DNA of 64,000 bases from Temnothorax longispinosus (Eukaryota; Arthropoda; Insecta; Hymenoptera; Formicidae): NCBI RefSeq assembly GCF_030848805.1, contig NC_092362.1, positions 21,242,084-21,306,083 of the forward strand, read 5' to 3'. A program made the translations under genes and the position numbers. Under the pieces are notes generated by a model. The model saw only the letters and a list, made by a program, of their open reading frames with translations, was not told the origin of the DNA and ran no database searches. Below, in pieces: positions 26,907 to 42,600 of the stretch (its first letter is position 1; each line of letters begins with the position of its first letter).

Positions 26907-29012
26907 GGGAGACGTAAGGACGGAAGGGCGGAGAGGGGAAGAAGGGGATGAACCGAGGAGCGAGCATCTATAGATCGCCACGGAACGTCGCCCGCTTTAC
27001 TCGGATCGGAGACGCGAAAAATGATCGCGGGTCGGTTTCCGGGTCACGCGCCCGTCGAGACGCTCCTCGAGCATCAAGTGTCATTACTATTGCCCCTCGA
27101 CTCGCGCTCGATATGCTTCGGGGATGCGCCTACTCGGAGCAGGTCTCGTTGCTGAGAAAGCGAGTACCGGTGCGCAGCCACTGGGCTACGAAGAAAATAC
27201 GATGTGGAACGGCCAAGTGTTCCCAGTCACGCCCTGCGACGGTGTTACCTGCGACGAAGCGTTATCTGCGGATCGCGAAGGATAATTCAACTTTCCGCTT
27301 TGGTCTTTGAATAATAACATTAAATATTAGATTTATTTTAAACTACAATAAAAGTAACTTATTTTTAACTATTTAAGAAATGATTATTTTATTAGTTAAA
27401 AACGCGCGTAAACGCGTATATCTCGTTTTAACATCAAGTACAGCACTTTGGCAACCACTGTCATTATTATACCGATATTGCCTGCAGCATGGCTCTGTAT
27501 TTAATTACTACAAATTCCCTTCCCGTTTGATCATCCACGTGCTTGGTAACTACTTCGCGCGGTTAGCTTCCTCGGGCCGGGTCGAGCGAACGGCCGCGCC
27601 TCCGTGCAAGATGATCATCCCGATGCCTAGCCCCCTACACGACTTCCTTCCTCAATTCCCGTGGCAATCGGACTGCGATTTCTGTCTGCCCTCCCATGGA
27701 CACAACGGGCAATTAGTTCATCGAGCGTGTATCGGAGTGTATCGACCGATCGCCACGGCGCGGCGTCCCGCTGCCGTTCGTGATTTATGCCGCATTGTCT
27801 TCTGGCCCACGGCAGCGGTCGTACGATCCCGATCGTTTGAATCCATCCGTCGCTTATATATCCGTTCTTTTGCCTCGTCGCGGCCACCTTCTCCACCTCG
27901 CCGTAAGGTATCGATATCGCGGCTCGAGGAGTCCTCGAACTCTCGATCGAGAGCTGGTTCTGCGCGCGTGACCGGGAGGTTCTGCCTCTTCATCCCGCAC
28001 GTTTCTCTCCGCTCCACCGCGGCGCCGCGCCGCCGAGGAGGTGCGATCGTCGCGGCCGTAGCCTCATTAGTCGCCTGATGTCTTTCTTAATTGCCTTGCT
28101 CCTTCCTGTTGCTTTATTCCTTAGCGCTGATCTCCGATCGCCCCGCTAAGGTAAATCGCGCAATTTTTTGTCTTCATTATTAACACATAATGAAAAAGAG
28201 AATAGCGTGCAAAAAACTTGTGAGAAATCAGCTTGGTAGTAAATCTACATCATCCTTGATACCTCGCGGACGGAGGTCGGTACTATGTAGTTTAAACGCC
28301 GTAAGTGTCGTAAACACTGTGATCACGCATCGCGTATACACTACGCGGAAGAGCGAGTGCGCATTGTCGGAGTGTTTTCCTATGTGATGGATGTGTCAGG
28401 GTGCCGAGGTTATTCCTATGCGTTTTCCGCGAACTAAAAATATCTCGCTATAATGATGATTAATAGGGTAATTTCGGCGATCATGTAAAATCAAATCGGA
28501 TAATGTATTATTATTATAATATATTACGCCTATAGGACATGACAATTCCGCATGACCGCGACAAAATGGAGCGGAACGTTGCAAGCAAGTGTATTACTTG
28601 GAAAAAAATTAAACTTCCGTAGAATTTCATCCCAACATTTTCGAAGGTAATGGCGCGTCGTAAAAGTGGAAAAGAATAGACACGATACCTTAGACTTTAG
28701 GAGCTTATAATAACGCTTCGCGCAATCGTAATGGAGCGTTCGCGAAGGAAGTATTCTCTCACGTATCACTTGCGCCGCGACGTGGCCATATATTTTCCAA
28801 GCAACGAACGCCGACTCCCTTTACATCCGTACGCCGGTCGTGTATCGATCTCTTCTCACGAGTGATCGATGCAGAGATCCGAGTCTACGGTCTCGTCGAT
28901 CGTCACCGTCGTCGATATCGTCGTTGTTACCCGATGATTTAAGTTCTTAACCCGAGACTCCTGCTGTCAGGCGCAGCGCAAACGACATTCCCGCTTCCTC
29001 GCGACCGTCTCT

Positions 29013-29016
<4 letters not shown>

Positions 29017-29047
<31 letters not shown>
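29017..29047. repeat. (TC)n microsatellite
   Basis: About fifteen TC units, with pyrimidine-rich sequence on both sides to about 29100. It reads as GAGA repeats on the minus strand. Confidence 0.95.
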
Positions 29048-29051
<4 letters not shown>

Positions 29052-32000
29052 GCTCTGTTGCTCTCCTCCTTCCTCCTCGCGCTTTCTTTTTACTTTTTTC
29101 AGAATAACGATTGTTTCGAAAGATATTGGCGTGAATGTCATATGCGCAACTCACGCGACGTATGGGTGTAAACGTGTTCACTTTCTATAAACGTCGGCAC
29201 GTTGCCTAATCTATTTTCGCGCAGACAGTCACTTCAGTTGTACTTCAGATTGTATGCCTTTTTACAGCGCATACGTGAAGTTATTGATCTAAACTAGAAA
29301 GGAGTTTAATTCAACGTCCAATCTGGATTAACAAATAATTTGCAATCGAAAAAGAAACATTTGCAGATAAAAAGCAATTTAATATATCTTACTCCGTAAA
29401 AAAAAAATTAATCTGGAAGCGTCGTGCGTTAATCCTGCATTGATTACTTCAATTCTTCTCGATTTTCACACAGGCGTATCCATGAATTTACAATTGCGCC
29501 ACCGACACGCGCAAGATACTTGTGAGCTTACGATAATGTTGTTCTACGAATCCAACAACAGACGTAAGTAGAGCGCGATTTCACGATTGCAATCCATATT
29601 GTATTGATGTGTACACGTTGGAAAGTGAAAGAAGGAACTGAGAGCGCGAAGAAAGAGCGGGAAAGAGGGAAAGAAGAAAGCCGGCTATACGGTTTTATGC
29701 ATTCGCGATTGCGAGGAACGAGGAGGCACCCGGAGGGCCGCCGGAGAGAGACCCGCTGAGTTATGGACACATTCGCGATTTCTTCAGGTTGTACCTGCTG
29801 GCATCGGTTAGAGGGAAAGGGCAGCCTGCTTTATTGAATTGGGTTACATGATTTACGATACCGCCTCCCGATCTCGCTCGATCACCGCTCCCTGTCGAGG
29901 TTGACTCATAACGTTTAACCCCTCGCGAGCTCACACGTCACTGATCGTTATTGTGAACCTGCCTTTTATTCGGATTGATAAGAAACAAATTCGCGACAGG
30001 TGTGCCGGCGCCGAGGTTCCTAGAATAAAATAGAAAATCCGACGGGCAAGATTATACTGGAAAATCGTGCTGCGATATAAACGAAATTACGATTAGGTGC
30101 GATAGATGCCGAGAAGTCGTTAGCATCCTCGGTATATAAAGTGTGTGTGGGCAGCTAAGAAATATTAATTCCTTCAGAGAGCGCGACGGGGTGATTTAGC
30201 GATGCTCGAGAAATCTACCTATCGTCGGGACGAGCCCGTACGTCTGCGCTTACCGGAAGATATTAGCGATAAGGTGTATCTGTGCTTCAACCTGTTGCGC
30301 GGGGGAAATATTACCTCGGATTGATATAGTGCCGTGTCGCGGTGAATATGTTACCCTGTGTACCGTTCACCGTAATGACGTTGTACGATAATGGCACGGT
30401 AATCACGATGGCTATTAAATACTCCGACGCGATATTTGTTCTCTCGGACCTGTGATCTCTCTCCGATCTTAAACCACCGATGGACCTGACACGCGCATCC
30501 GGACTACATTTCTGCTCATTTAAATTATCGCGTGGCACGCGGTATATCGACCTCTCAATCGCGATTGCGCGCTCGCAACATTTATATCAGCGTTAACCTT
30601 TTTTATCGTCTCGCTACTTGATTAACTGTACACAAGACATCTAAAGATATCCTACAATTTTTTATCTTTCCCTGTAGCATCGTACTGATATTATCGTATT
30701 TTGAAATAGCCTATTCTGTATTAAACAATAAATCATTAATTTTTGAGAGATCAGTGATGGAAAGTGTACTGTACGTGTCACGTGGGCGATCCCGCGGTGC
30801 GAAACGATAAACCGGCAGTGAAATCTTTTTTTTCAGTACGCAAGGCGAAACAATTTCTGTTCGGTCAAAGCCAAGATGCGGAGCACGCGCTTCGCTCGCT
30901 CGTACGTCAATAAAATCAGCGGGTGTGGCTGAGCTCATTGGTAGGACTCGTCCAGGGTCGTTCGGATCTCGCGATGCAGGAAGAGAGTATCGTAAAACTG
31001 GAGAGAGCGGCGTTCGCTCGTAGACCGAACGCAGGAAAAGTTCCGGTATCGTCGATCTGCTCGTTGATCACCCGATGGCGGAGGAGAAATCTGGATGGTC
31101 CCAATGAGATAATCATCAATCGCCGTCCGAATTGTCAGTAAATTATCGCGCTCTGATACGAAATTTGTATCGATAAGGATCAATCTTCATCGAACGCTTT
31201 ATTCGTGTTCCGAGTTAAATTGGAGCAATTCTAAATATGACACATTTGATAATGAGACTACCGTGCATAACGGTTCCCTCCCCCCCGTCGGACTCATAAA
31301 TATTTTCCGCGCGATTGCATAAGGAATTGGGCGATCTGACGGAGCCGACGTAATGTCAGATGCAGACGGTTCGCCAATTTAAAGCGGCCTCGAAATCACG
31401 ATCTATCAGGAAACCAGTTTGAGTGCGTTCCCGCTCTTGGCACTCACGGCCGTTGAGTGATGGCTGGAGCCTAGGGCCGAGCATTGGAGCCCGTGTACCA
31501 TAAAATCGCTTCACTATATCAATCTGCTTATTGCCTCGTCATATATGGCCTTTGTATCGCAATAAGCCGGGGCGAGGTGTACAAGAGTGTCACCTCCTCT
31601 TCCTCCTATCCACGTCATAATAAATAGCGGCGTGAATCACAGGAGGATCTTTATGTGTCGGATATTCCGACGTGCGTGGTACAGGTTATTGTCGGTTTAC
31701 GCAACTTAGCGATGCATATTAGCATAAAAGATTTAATCAATTGCAAAATATACGGTATATGCTCGGAGAATTTTTTGCGCGTATTTTTTCCTTATGTAAG
31801 TTGCACGGCCAGGCGTAATCTTTTACACTTCTACCACCCGCTACTCTCGCAACAATGTCGACGATGAATTATGTAACGCACCGTTATCCAGAATCCTTGG
31901 ACGAACGCAATCGAGCGAGTATTAACAGTCCTGCGTACACCGCGGCGGTAATTACTGTCTCGCAACAACGGAGTTCCCCGTTCAATAGTAATTTATATTC

Positions 32001-35000
32001 GAATGATATACTGCGACAGCAGGGTTGACTGATACGGTTATATCCTATGCTTGACTATGCGTTACACGACGGTAAAGTTCATCCCTGGAATTTTGATCGC
32101 GCGCGCGTAACAAGTAGGTATAGCTCCCGCAGGAAGACAGCTGGGATAGATATCGAAAAAGAGAAAGATCAACTTTCATGGCACTAAATGTAAAGAAAGT
32201 GTTACTGCTTGATATATACATCCCGATAAATATAAGCTTATTAATATACGATACTATTTTTCTGCAATCACATTTCGAGCCTTATCGCCCGCTACGATCT
32301 ACCACCTTCACCGGGCGCCTGATTATCAAGAAATCGCCGAAGAAATTCTTTCTTCCGCTTGAAAGAAATCAAAGCGAGTGGGAAAGAAAAGCTATTTTCG
32401 CCCCGGGCTATCAGTGAGCATCAATGACGGCAGGACTTCATAGTTCACGGCTGATTGCGAGTTAGGAATTACAGCAACGCGTCTCCCGAGCGGAAGAGTG
32501 GTAACACGATTTAATAAGTGATTTAATAAGTGGATGCCGGTACACACGCGGTATATACGGGTAACGTCTCCTCTCCCTTCCGATGTCGCTTCCACGATCA
32601 GGCTACGCGTTATCTTCTTTACCTTTCTCCTTGGTCTCTCCTCCTCCTCCCCGGCGAACGATTCCTCTCGGTACAGGTCCGCTGGACGCCGCCACATTGG
32701 CGCCACGCACTCCCACCCACATTTTCAAGTTATGCCGAAGGAGAGTGCACGCATGCACGCACGCACACACGCGCGCGCAGCTGGGTGATCGTCGCACAAG
32801 TGCAACGCGTGTATCACGCGTACATCGACGATGATGTCAGGGGAATTTGCACCTGGCGGTACGCGCATGTACGCGCGCCGGCGATCGTACAGTATATCCG
32901 TTGCCACGATGAGGAAGGAGAGACTCGGGTTCCTCGCCGTTAGAAAGCGCGCGTATATAATACGGCCGCGCGCGAAATCCTGCGCGGACGAAAGTATCCT
33001 CAGCGATACACAGCAATATCTCACTCCGAGAGACGCGACGGCAAATAATTATCGCCGCTAGTTTATCCGCACCGTCGCGCGCGGCATCGCCGCTACCACG
33101 ATAAGACCGTCAAAACTGAAATGTGCGCATCCGACGTGCGTTCGTTCATTTATAAGAGTTACTGAAATACGAAGATGCAAATACGTCAGAGACGTCAAGT
33201 ATCGCGATCACGATAACGATTTAGCGTTATAGCTTTTAGGCCAACAAATTTGAAACTGTGGCGCAACACGCAATTACATTATTCTTCCGTTTCGTCATAA
33301 TTTTTTACGTCTTACGCGAGACACCAGGAAGTAAGAACATTTTACTGACAAAACATGAAATTAGCATAATTTAAGGAATTTTAAAGCGATCTTTAGTTAA
33401 AGTACCGCAGTTAATATTGCGCATTCTTCCTGCACGCAATCCTATTACGATATCTCGCGTCTGACCTATTGTCCCAAAGAGAACTAGAAAGAGTAATAGA
33501 AATAACTCACAGACCGCACGTTAAGTGTATCGTCAGGCACACACCGTTGTTAATGCCTGCGCAATTTGCACAATTTGTTTTACGATCTCATTGTATCGTT
33601 TGATATAAAGTCGCTGATCTCGTGTATTCTGGTAAAACGGGTCATACTTAAATTTCAATTTGACGCACGAAAATGTGAGAAAGGGGAAGAAGTAGGTGGG
33701 CGAAGCGCAGGTTGATCAATCTGGCAGATGGATTGCGTGCTTTCCTCCGGGGCGGCATCCAGGAGCGGGCCTTAAGAGGCACCAAAGAGGCTACTGAATT
33801 ACTGACAGCCAAATAACAGGCCGATCCGCAGCGCGATGTTCTCCGGCGTTGTCGGCGCCCTTTCTCTTCCTCCTTCTCGTATCTCAGGCCTGCACCGCCC
33901 GGCTGTCCCAATATGGGCCAACATATTATGCATATCGGTCATCGTGGCTCTTATCTAAACGACGCGACGTAAGTACAGGCGCATCCCTTTGGAGAAGCCG
34001 ACCACGAGAATGTTTCTCGTGTTTCCGCGACGGCCACCGGTTTCGTCGGAACCGCGGAAACTTGATTAGACGAGAATCCCGTCTCCGTCTTCGCGAATCG
34101 TAATCCTGGCGGATGAACGTTGGAACGACCGAGACGACGGCGTGTGATCACTGATCGACGTAATATTGTGTTCCCACCAATACTGAGAAAATGCCATTCA
34201 CCGTGGCGGATTAATGCGCCGTAAAAAGAAGGCGGCCTTATGAAGTTAAATTCGCGCTTGATTATTAACAGCCGTAATGCAATGCCGATATAGGCGCCTA
34301 TTCATTATCTCCGCTCCGTCAAAAGGCTTTTAAAGGGAAGTTACGTAAAGCACGTATTATACGCGTGAATACGATTAATTGCCACGATTTGTTCCATCCA
34401 CTTTAATGTATGTTCATATAATCACTGTCGTTTGTTCCTTTCTCTCCTGCAGCCGCGCCCGAATTCGTCGTCTCCTTACTTAACCGCGCACGTACCTGCA
34501 GAAATCGATCGACGTCGATCTTGAACCGGCACGTCTAAGAACCGAGAGCGCTCCGTACGGTGCGCTCGTTAGTATCACCTAGCTCCAATAATTACAACCG
34601 CGCGATATTTTTCCGCAGCTATTCGATAAGATCCGGCGCAGAGGTCGCGCAGAGACATAATCTATAATTACATCGGTGCGCCGACCGATGCACGTACACA
34701 ATCGCACTGGTTGTTAACACATACTCGCACGATCGCGCCCGGCCGTTTCTTTTCGTGCGAGAAATACGAGAGTACTGAAGGATGCCTGGCTGGCTCTGTA
34801 TTAGGCTTGTAAAATAGATATATCCTCGCGTTTGAAAGGGAAATGATTGCGTTCGGTTATTTGTCTGTTGCGCGCAACGCCAAACGTCTCAATATCCTCT
34901 ACCTCAGAAAATATATTACTTTAACACGTATTACACGACAGTGGCATGCTGAGAGTTTGTGCCGCTCGTCTCTGGCAAATGCTTCGAACAAGAGGGTAGA

Positions 35001-37645
35001 CTATATTTCTATACAATTCGCTTTACAATCGTCAATATTGCCTCATCAGCTTTCCCGATATGCTGTCCCCTGGGAAACCATTAAGCGCAGTCGACACGCG
35101 TCCGGTCGTTTCTCGGGATACTAGAGCGGGTGTGCATTAATTTGTTACCCGTCGAATACGATCGAGAGCCGCGGGGGAGTTGGGTATGACGGTCCGTCGT
35201 GTCGCAGTTAGTCAACGCTGATGTCGGGACCACCCCGATTTGCCCGCATTGCCCTCTTGCTTCTTCGTCCCAGCGCCAGCGCGCGGTGACCTCCGCACTT
35301 CTCCACCCTCCATCGTTATTCGCGTTCTCTTCTTACTTTCTCTCCCATGTGATCTCTCCCTTTCCTGCGTCTATGTGATTCATAGACTCGGCGGGAAGAA
35401 ACTACATGTGGATATACGTCCCGACTCGTTCCTCGGCAAAGCAACAAGCCTATCTACTTTCCTCGCGTCATGCTGAGATCGATGGAAAAGAAGTGAGAAT
35501 CAGATGTCTTCGGATATCAAGAATATTTATCGGCGATAGCTCACGTATGATAAACATATAATCGTTATGTAATGATCCACGACATTAATAATTCATTTAA
35601 AAAAAAAGGTAGAAATTTCGTAATAACGACATTGCTTCTTAGCCAGAGTGAAGAGATGATTAGCTATTCATTTCGATGCACTTTCGAACCTGCTCAACGG
35701 TTTAGCGAATTCCGATCGTCTGATCTTCGCGACCGGCGAACTAAGCCGTGTCTCTTATCTCACGGTACCGATCCTGAATTTGCGTAACCGTTACGAGAAA
35801 GCGAAAGAAGAACATTGTCATCCCAGGGGTTAATGCGTTCCACATACTCAAGCAGCCTTGATATTTCAGTCGACGTTCTAGAATGACCAGGCTGTTTTTC
35901 TCGTCAACTCCGCGCGCAGATAGTACCGCGCGCAAGAATATCGCGAGCGAATACCCGTATCGTCGGCTTAGACGCTGGGCGGAGCGTGACGAATTTCAAT
36001 CGTGTGAATCCCATCGGTGCCGTTCAAATGCATCGGCCGATTAGGGACGGTTAACCGTCGCTCGAACGGTGAGAGACAAACGAGACGTCACGATCGCAAG
36101 GTACTGCTGACTAGGATGTTACTGCTGTTTGTATTCTCGACGATCCAACAGAAGATTTCTACTTCACGCATGATTTTCAGGTTGCGAGAACAATGACAAA
36201 TGTATTCATCGCCTTCTCCGGCCTGCACGAGTCTCTCAGAAATTTATCGCATCCGCTTCTGGCTTACAAATATCCCTGGAGATATTTGGAGTTCCATTTC
36301 AATTGAAAGAGCGCATAATTTCTCTTATCTCTGATCTCTTACGGTCTTTCCTTAACAATTCGGCGCTTACAATAATGTTTCTTAATGGATTTCGATCGCC
36401 CGGTAAAGAAAGTTATGTCGCGCTGCTTCCCGGCATCGGAAATACGATTATGTAGAAATAACCGAGTACCTATAAGCGACTAACTAACTTGTAGCAGTCG
36501 GCAAAGCGATAACGCGAGCGAGACAGACGCGGCGCGCGGCGGCTTAAAACATCCGATAAGAAGCACGCGCGCGGGATGCTTAACGATTTCATAAAGGAGA
36601 TAGTGGCTGAGGGTAGAGCTAATTAAGCGATACAATCCCTGCGTCCTAAGGGCCGTTAAAGCCAACATCAAACGCACGCTTATCCATGGTGGAAGATACT
36701 TAAGATACCACCACCGACCATCGACTCGCCTAATTATGCGTGACACTTTGATGCCTCGCGCTCACCACACGATTCCATTTTTTGGTATATTATTATTTGT
36801 ATTCGCTGTCACGTAATATCATTCTATTATACGTTAACGTTTTATGTTCATAATTTTATATACTTACTATGTAGTTTTTATATGCTTATAACGTACTATT
36901 TTATAATTATCCTAAGAATAATGTAATTAATTTCGTTCCTGTCAATTTCCTACGTAAATCATACCTTTCACGATAAAATTTTCAAATTTCCGCTGAATAT
37001 TACTAAACGGGTTTCGATTATCGGCTTTCGTCAATCCCAAATCGGGGTATCGCGCGCCACGCCCTGATCGCACATGCATACATGCATGCGTGTTGCATTG
37101 CGTTGTCTCGAGCCTACATAAGAACGTTCACCGGCGATACAGGGTAGATAGGTGGAGTCGGTGTTCCGGACTGGTCGAAGCGGCGTGGACAGGTCCGCAG
37201 AGCCAGAAGTTGATCCACGATTATGGCCCCGTGCACGCCCTTGTTCCTTCGATCTTGCTTGATAACCGGTGCAAGTTCCCGGCCGTGAAACAGTTTTCGG
37301 GCCGGGATCGTTTTTGTTGTCGACACGACACGGCCAATCTCCCTCGACACGGAATGTCGCGCGTTACTCCCGTGGACGACCCGCTGGGTCGCCGAATTCC
37401 TCAGGGAGTGATCCTGGCGATCCGCACAGACAAACGGTATCGCGAACATCCATCCGAAAGAGCTACTCGCTCCAAACAAACACAATGCCCCATCTTCTTC
37501 GAACAAGGGATTTGAGATTTTAAGACCGATTATAAGTTTTTGACGCCAAACTACCAATGAGAAGTGGCATATATAAGAAAGATATATATATCCTAGAAAA
37601 CTTCCAACGGTAGTTCAATTGCCATTAAGTGAAATACGTTATGAT

Positions 37646-37697
37646 CTTAGATATTCATGCGTCGCACGTCGCTTAGATATTCGTGCGTCACAAATGT
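37646..37697. repeat. 26-bp tandem duplication
   Basis: CTTAGATATTC, then A or G, then TGCGTC, occurs at 37646 and again at 37672, exactly 26 bp apart, with few differences. This is a local tandem duplication with no visible function. Confidence 0.6.
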
Positions 37698-39629
37698 AAA
37701 ATTTATCTGACCGACAAGGTTTTAAACATAACTGTTTTCATCCCGTTAGTTCTGAAATTATACGTTGCTTGTAGATTGCAACATTATCACAATTATCGTT
37801 GTAACGCAGATAATGCGGCGACATATAAGAGGATTGAAATTCTCTCTTCCTAGCGGGAAGGTCTTGCGCTGCTCTTGACGAATGTTACTCGCGCACGATC
37901 GCTTGGTGCGTTTTGCGACATGGAAAGAGCCATTGAATATATACCGTAGCGCATTATGTGTGAGATACGGCGCTTAATGGGGAACTTATTCTAATGTTAT
38001 GGTCGCGCGATATGCAGAAATACAGGCTTCTCCGGGCTCGATTTACTAATTACTATGCAGATCACCTGAAGTTGTCAGGCACCACTTTCGTGGTGAACGC
38101 GCGCATGATATCACATGCAACGAATAGGAATCACGCAGGTGCAACTTGACTCGAGAACCACGCGAGAATTCGCCTTCACCTCCATTCCCCCGTCCCGCCC
38201 CACGGTCTTTTCACAACCTTTCTCTCCTCGCTATCACGAGGAACATGATTCGCACACTTCTCGCGTTTCCATAAAGAGATGAAGAAAGTCGCGTGCATTC
38301 CTGGACCGGCGCGGTGTGACCTATGTCACAGAGCGAAATAGAAGTTTCGCGGCGCATAAAAAAGAGGCGGAAGAGCACACCTGTGCTTCTCGCGTCACGT
38401 GGGCGTTTCGCGGCAACAAATGCTATTGTGATGTATTCTTGCAGGTTGTTTTTCTTCGCCGTTACGATCACCTATGGTGATCGTCCTTGATTTTTAAAGA
38501 GACATCACGAAGAGACCTCGATACACACGCATTATGAATTACTCATAAAATTTTAATCAAATTAACAGATTAAGACTGAACGTCAGATTCTTGATTTTTT
38601 CGTGCGTGCAAAGCTTATAGTTTTAATAAACATAGTTTATATAGTTATAAATTTCTGTCAGTTATTAAAAGTTATAATAATCGTTAGACTAATTGTTATT
38701 ATAGTTGGGTTATAGTCTATTGGTTTAATGAGCATAAATTATGTCAGAAGCATTTGTAAAAAAAGAATGATGTGCTAGCAATTGCATATCCTGCTTTCGA
38801 GAGGCAAATAACTCTGGGTTACTCCGCATGTTGAGACCACTTTTACGAGGGGGTTTAATAGATTATAAAGACGTTAGAGAGGAACAGTCGGAACTCCTGC
38901 CGGCGTATTGCTCAAACTTTTGTAGACTTTTATCGCTCATTTTCTTTACTGATCAAAGCCTGAATTTCTAAAGACTGGTACAAACTTGCGTTATTGTTGC
39001 CATAATAAATTTTATAAACCGTTAACCCCCTTTTCTTATATCTTTCATATATACAGTATTTTATAGGTTTTATGTAAAATATATGAGATACATGTAATGT
39101 GAACGTTTACGGAAAAAATTCAGAGAAATAGGATCGTTGACGCGAGTTTTGTCGACGTTCTATCGAAACCGATTCGTGCGGGTGATCGGGAGAAATTGAG
39201 CGATCACTTGAATCACGTTGTAAGTACCATTCGTGCGATAATAATCATCCACGGAGACCCGCCGCAACCGTCCTCGTGATTATCCTCCCGAAGAGACACG
39301 TGATCCCGACGACTCCGGCCGATCGAGATAAACACGAGCACCGAAGACGTTATTGACCATCCAGACGCTGTTCATACCTAAGCCGGACCCGCGATCGCGG
39401 CGGAATGGAAGCGACGGAGAGGGGTTTTTTTGCAAACACAACGACAACTTGTCCGGCGGTGTTCACGATTCGACCTGGGCTGTGACCTCGACGTCGTAAA
39501 TTCCGCGTCATAGCGGTTGTCACCGGTTCATCTTTTTACGAGCGTACCATGGCTCGCATTCACGGCACCCTCGAGATGTACTCCGCGTTGGCCAGGGTTC
39601 CCCGGATAAGCCGTGAGTTGTTAAAAGGA

Positions 39630-39634
<5 letters not shown>

Positions 39635-39682
<48 letters not shown>
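39635..39682. repeat. (TC)24 microsatellite
   Basis: Forty-eight bases of perfect TC repeat, the longest dinucleotide tract in the window. It reads as a GAGA repeat on the minus strand and sits inside a CpG-rich block (about 39150-39760). Confidence 0.95.
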
Positions 39683-39683
<1 letters not shown>

Positions 39684-42600
39684 ACGGGAGGTCCGTGACA
39701 GCGACTTGGCACATCCTTCGCGGCGGTCCCGCTGTCGCGTCGCGTCGTCTGGACTTTGAAGAACTACCGCGGATAACTCACGAAGCGACAAGTTATATTT
39801 ACTCTTCTAGAAACGGATAAGTTCCTGCACGATGGAGACTTTATCGAATTTATTTTGCAACTAAGTCGCTGTCTGTTTTCTGATAACAAGTCATGCTCAC
39901 TATCTATAACTTTACTGCTAACAGAAATCTCGACGATAGTCAAGAGCGTACATCACGAGATTGTATATCCTAATTTCATATGTATATTCTGGAATATGAC
40001 TCTATCACACGTAATATTATCTTGCGGTTATGAAATATTTCGAAACCGTCAACGCAGATTCGTATAGAGCTACCGTAATAACTGTACTTCGAACGGTTTT
40101 TCGGAATAGGATCTGCTTATCGTGGGGCTAGTTAATGCGACGGCTGTGTTCGTCGAGATGGAGGCACTCTTAAGATGCGAGATATGACAAAGTTTTGATT
40201 TATAGTCCTGGCGTAATCGATTGGGGAAGTGACGATAATTCGTTAGCGGTGCGGGGCCACGTCGTTGATAGCGACCCGACTCACATTGTCACCCGCGACG
40301 ACGTTAATGTGACCAAGCCCTCTCTCATTTATAGCGCTTGTATACGCAGGTACACGACGCGGCTACCGTGTTTTGTGCCCGGCATCTCATTAATATTTCA
40401 ATTACCAATTCTCGTTTACGATCGTGTTCACGCGAGGTACAGCGCGAGAGAGGTGAGATTTTTTTGCCTCGAAACGACATATATATGGACCAAAGTTTAA
40501 TGGGCGATTGCTTTGTCACGGTTCTCTCGTTGAGGACATCTCGATCTGCGACATTCCCGACGAAATTCCAGCTTGAATTTAACACGTAATGAAATGTTTG
40601 CTATAATCGCAGCTACTGGATCATTAAGACTCAAATATCTTAAAGTTAATCATTAGTATATTAATTAAATTGATTAATTAATAAAATAATACAATTTTAT
40701 ATAGTTTTATTTTTATAAAATCCTCCCTCCGCTTCTCATTTCCTTTCTTCGCGCAATCTATAATGCAATCTGCGCCTATATTGCATTACAATGTGTGCAT
40801 TTGTTGTTTTTTTTTTTTCATTACAAAAGATTAAAGCATAAAAAACCACATTATTTTATTGAATTTTCAGTTCTTCAGTCGTAATTTGATTTGAAAGATT
40901 GCAAAACTTGATAAATTTAAAAAATATATAATATTTTAATTAAAAGTACAAAGATGGTGTTGACGCAATTCGTAAAGGTGACAAAGAAATTATTCGTTTC
41001 TGCATTTTCTCTTTATATGTGCAATTCACGGTTAAATATTCGCACGGAGGATTTCGGCGCGAGTTATTCGATGCCAATGCGCACTTTCGAAAGCAGTCGG
41101 TCTTGAATTAAAGGTCCCCCGTGAACGAAACTTTAAACCCACTTCGCCGGCCCTCATGCAATAATTTAAGCTTCGCGCGTTCCTGGCGTGCTCGCGACAT
41201 CAGGAATCGTAACCCGGTGACCCTGTCGACACATAGAAATAAATCGCGCACCGAGTCACGAAGAAAATTCGTGGTGGAACTCTCTTGGAGGCGAGGAAGA
41301 ATGACACGAAGGAACGTCCGCTTGCCCTCGCCGGCGGATCGACGACGCCGAGCCGCGCATTTAATCGTTCCGCTACGTAATTAATTGGGTCTGGTAACGA
41401 GCTGCGTACGGAGATTTGCGGGACTCGCTGGTGGAATTGCAAACATTTATCATCTATTAATTAAGCGATTAGTCCGTGGTGTTGCGCTAACGAGAAAGTC
41501 AGTGCGTGGAAGGTAGTTCTTTTCGCACGAACGCCGTCGGGCAATTTCTGTAGCACTAGTCGGTAGCTCAATAGAACTGGAATTCGAGCGTGTATAATTG
41601 TAAACGTTGGAAGACCCGATAATCAATGGTTTATTGATCCCCGAGAAATAACTTATTATTTCCTATCATCTGTCGCGGAGAGTCAACGGCCGCTACTCGA
41701 TTTATGTTCGCTCTCCGTCGATTTTGTACGCTTTCGGTTTTTTGCGTTCTTCGCACCGACGCGACGATCTGTTTACGTAGCGTTTGAACGCTTCATTGAT
41801 TCGATTCGATCGATAGCGTGCTATCGAAACGACTCGATGATAATAAGTCATCTCCGCACAGCTCGTCACAAGGCTGCAATGTGAGGCTCGAGTATTATTG
41901 TATTCAACTCGCGGTTCTATCTAGCAAGAAAAGACGGCAATCGCCATACTTTACGTCTACGGATACGCATTGAAATGAGCGCGTGGGTGGCGCAGAGAAA
42001 AGACGCAGGTAGATTCACGGAAGAATGTACGGCGCTTTGCGTTTTCGCGCAGATCGGCGCGAGAGATCTCCCGTAACATCTCCGCGAGGATGTTGGGGAA
42101 AGCCCGCGTTTCTTTTCGGCACTCGTGCGGATGCACTCGCTCGTGAAACGGGGACTTGTATTCGTCGGCGAACTTTTTCGGTGGCGTGTGGGTGACTCGG
42201 AGCGTTCCCGTTTCGCAAGACGCTGCGGTTGCAATGTGACGCGTCGCCCCCGCGATTTTCTCCGACGGGAGGAACCGCGAGGTCTACGGGGAACATTATA
42301 GCGTTGATTTTCGCGTAGGTTGACACCGGGCTCTCGACTGTGTGACACGCGGCGCCAACGTGGCGGCGACGGTTGGACGTTACGCCGATGTCACGGTGCT
42401 CGTATTATTGCCCGCGCGTTGCGTTTCTGCGGAAACGCCGGGGTCCCCCGTTTATCAGCGGCCCGTTGCGAAAATCGCCGTTGCGTCATCACAAAATCAA
42501 TCTGGCCGCGCGATATACGTCGCCGGCGCGATTCTTACCGCGGCCGCGACGCCGAAGAAATTTTACGACGATCGCCGTGACTTAAACGACAGCAATCAGT

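Larger units (their letters stand above)
24001..34500. other. Non-coding stretch, no confident gene
   Basis: No exon of a known family was found. AT-rich spacers lie near 24120-24330, 25020-25260, 25580-25880, 26250-26480, 27300-27400, 28430-28720, 29290-29430, 30580-30760, 32170-32260 and 33230-33420. One weak small-ORF candidate (26736-26906) is listed separately. The plus-strand frame at 27380-28078 (232 codons) and the one at 26948-27310 (120 codons, ATG-started) have no recognisable domain. A purine-rich tract occupies about 29610-29690. Confidence 0.55.

Noticed and set aside
27380..28078. 232-codon plus-strand frame
   Set aside because: Overlapping frames of similar length on both strands, Arg/Ser/Pro-rich composition and no known motif: typical of CpG-rich non-coding DNA.
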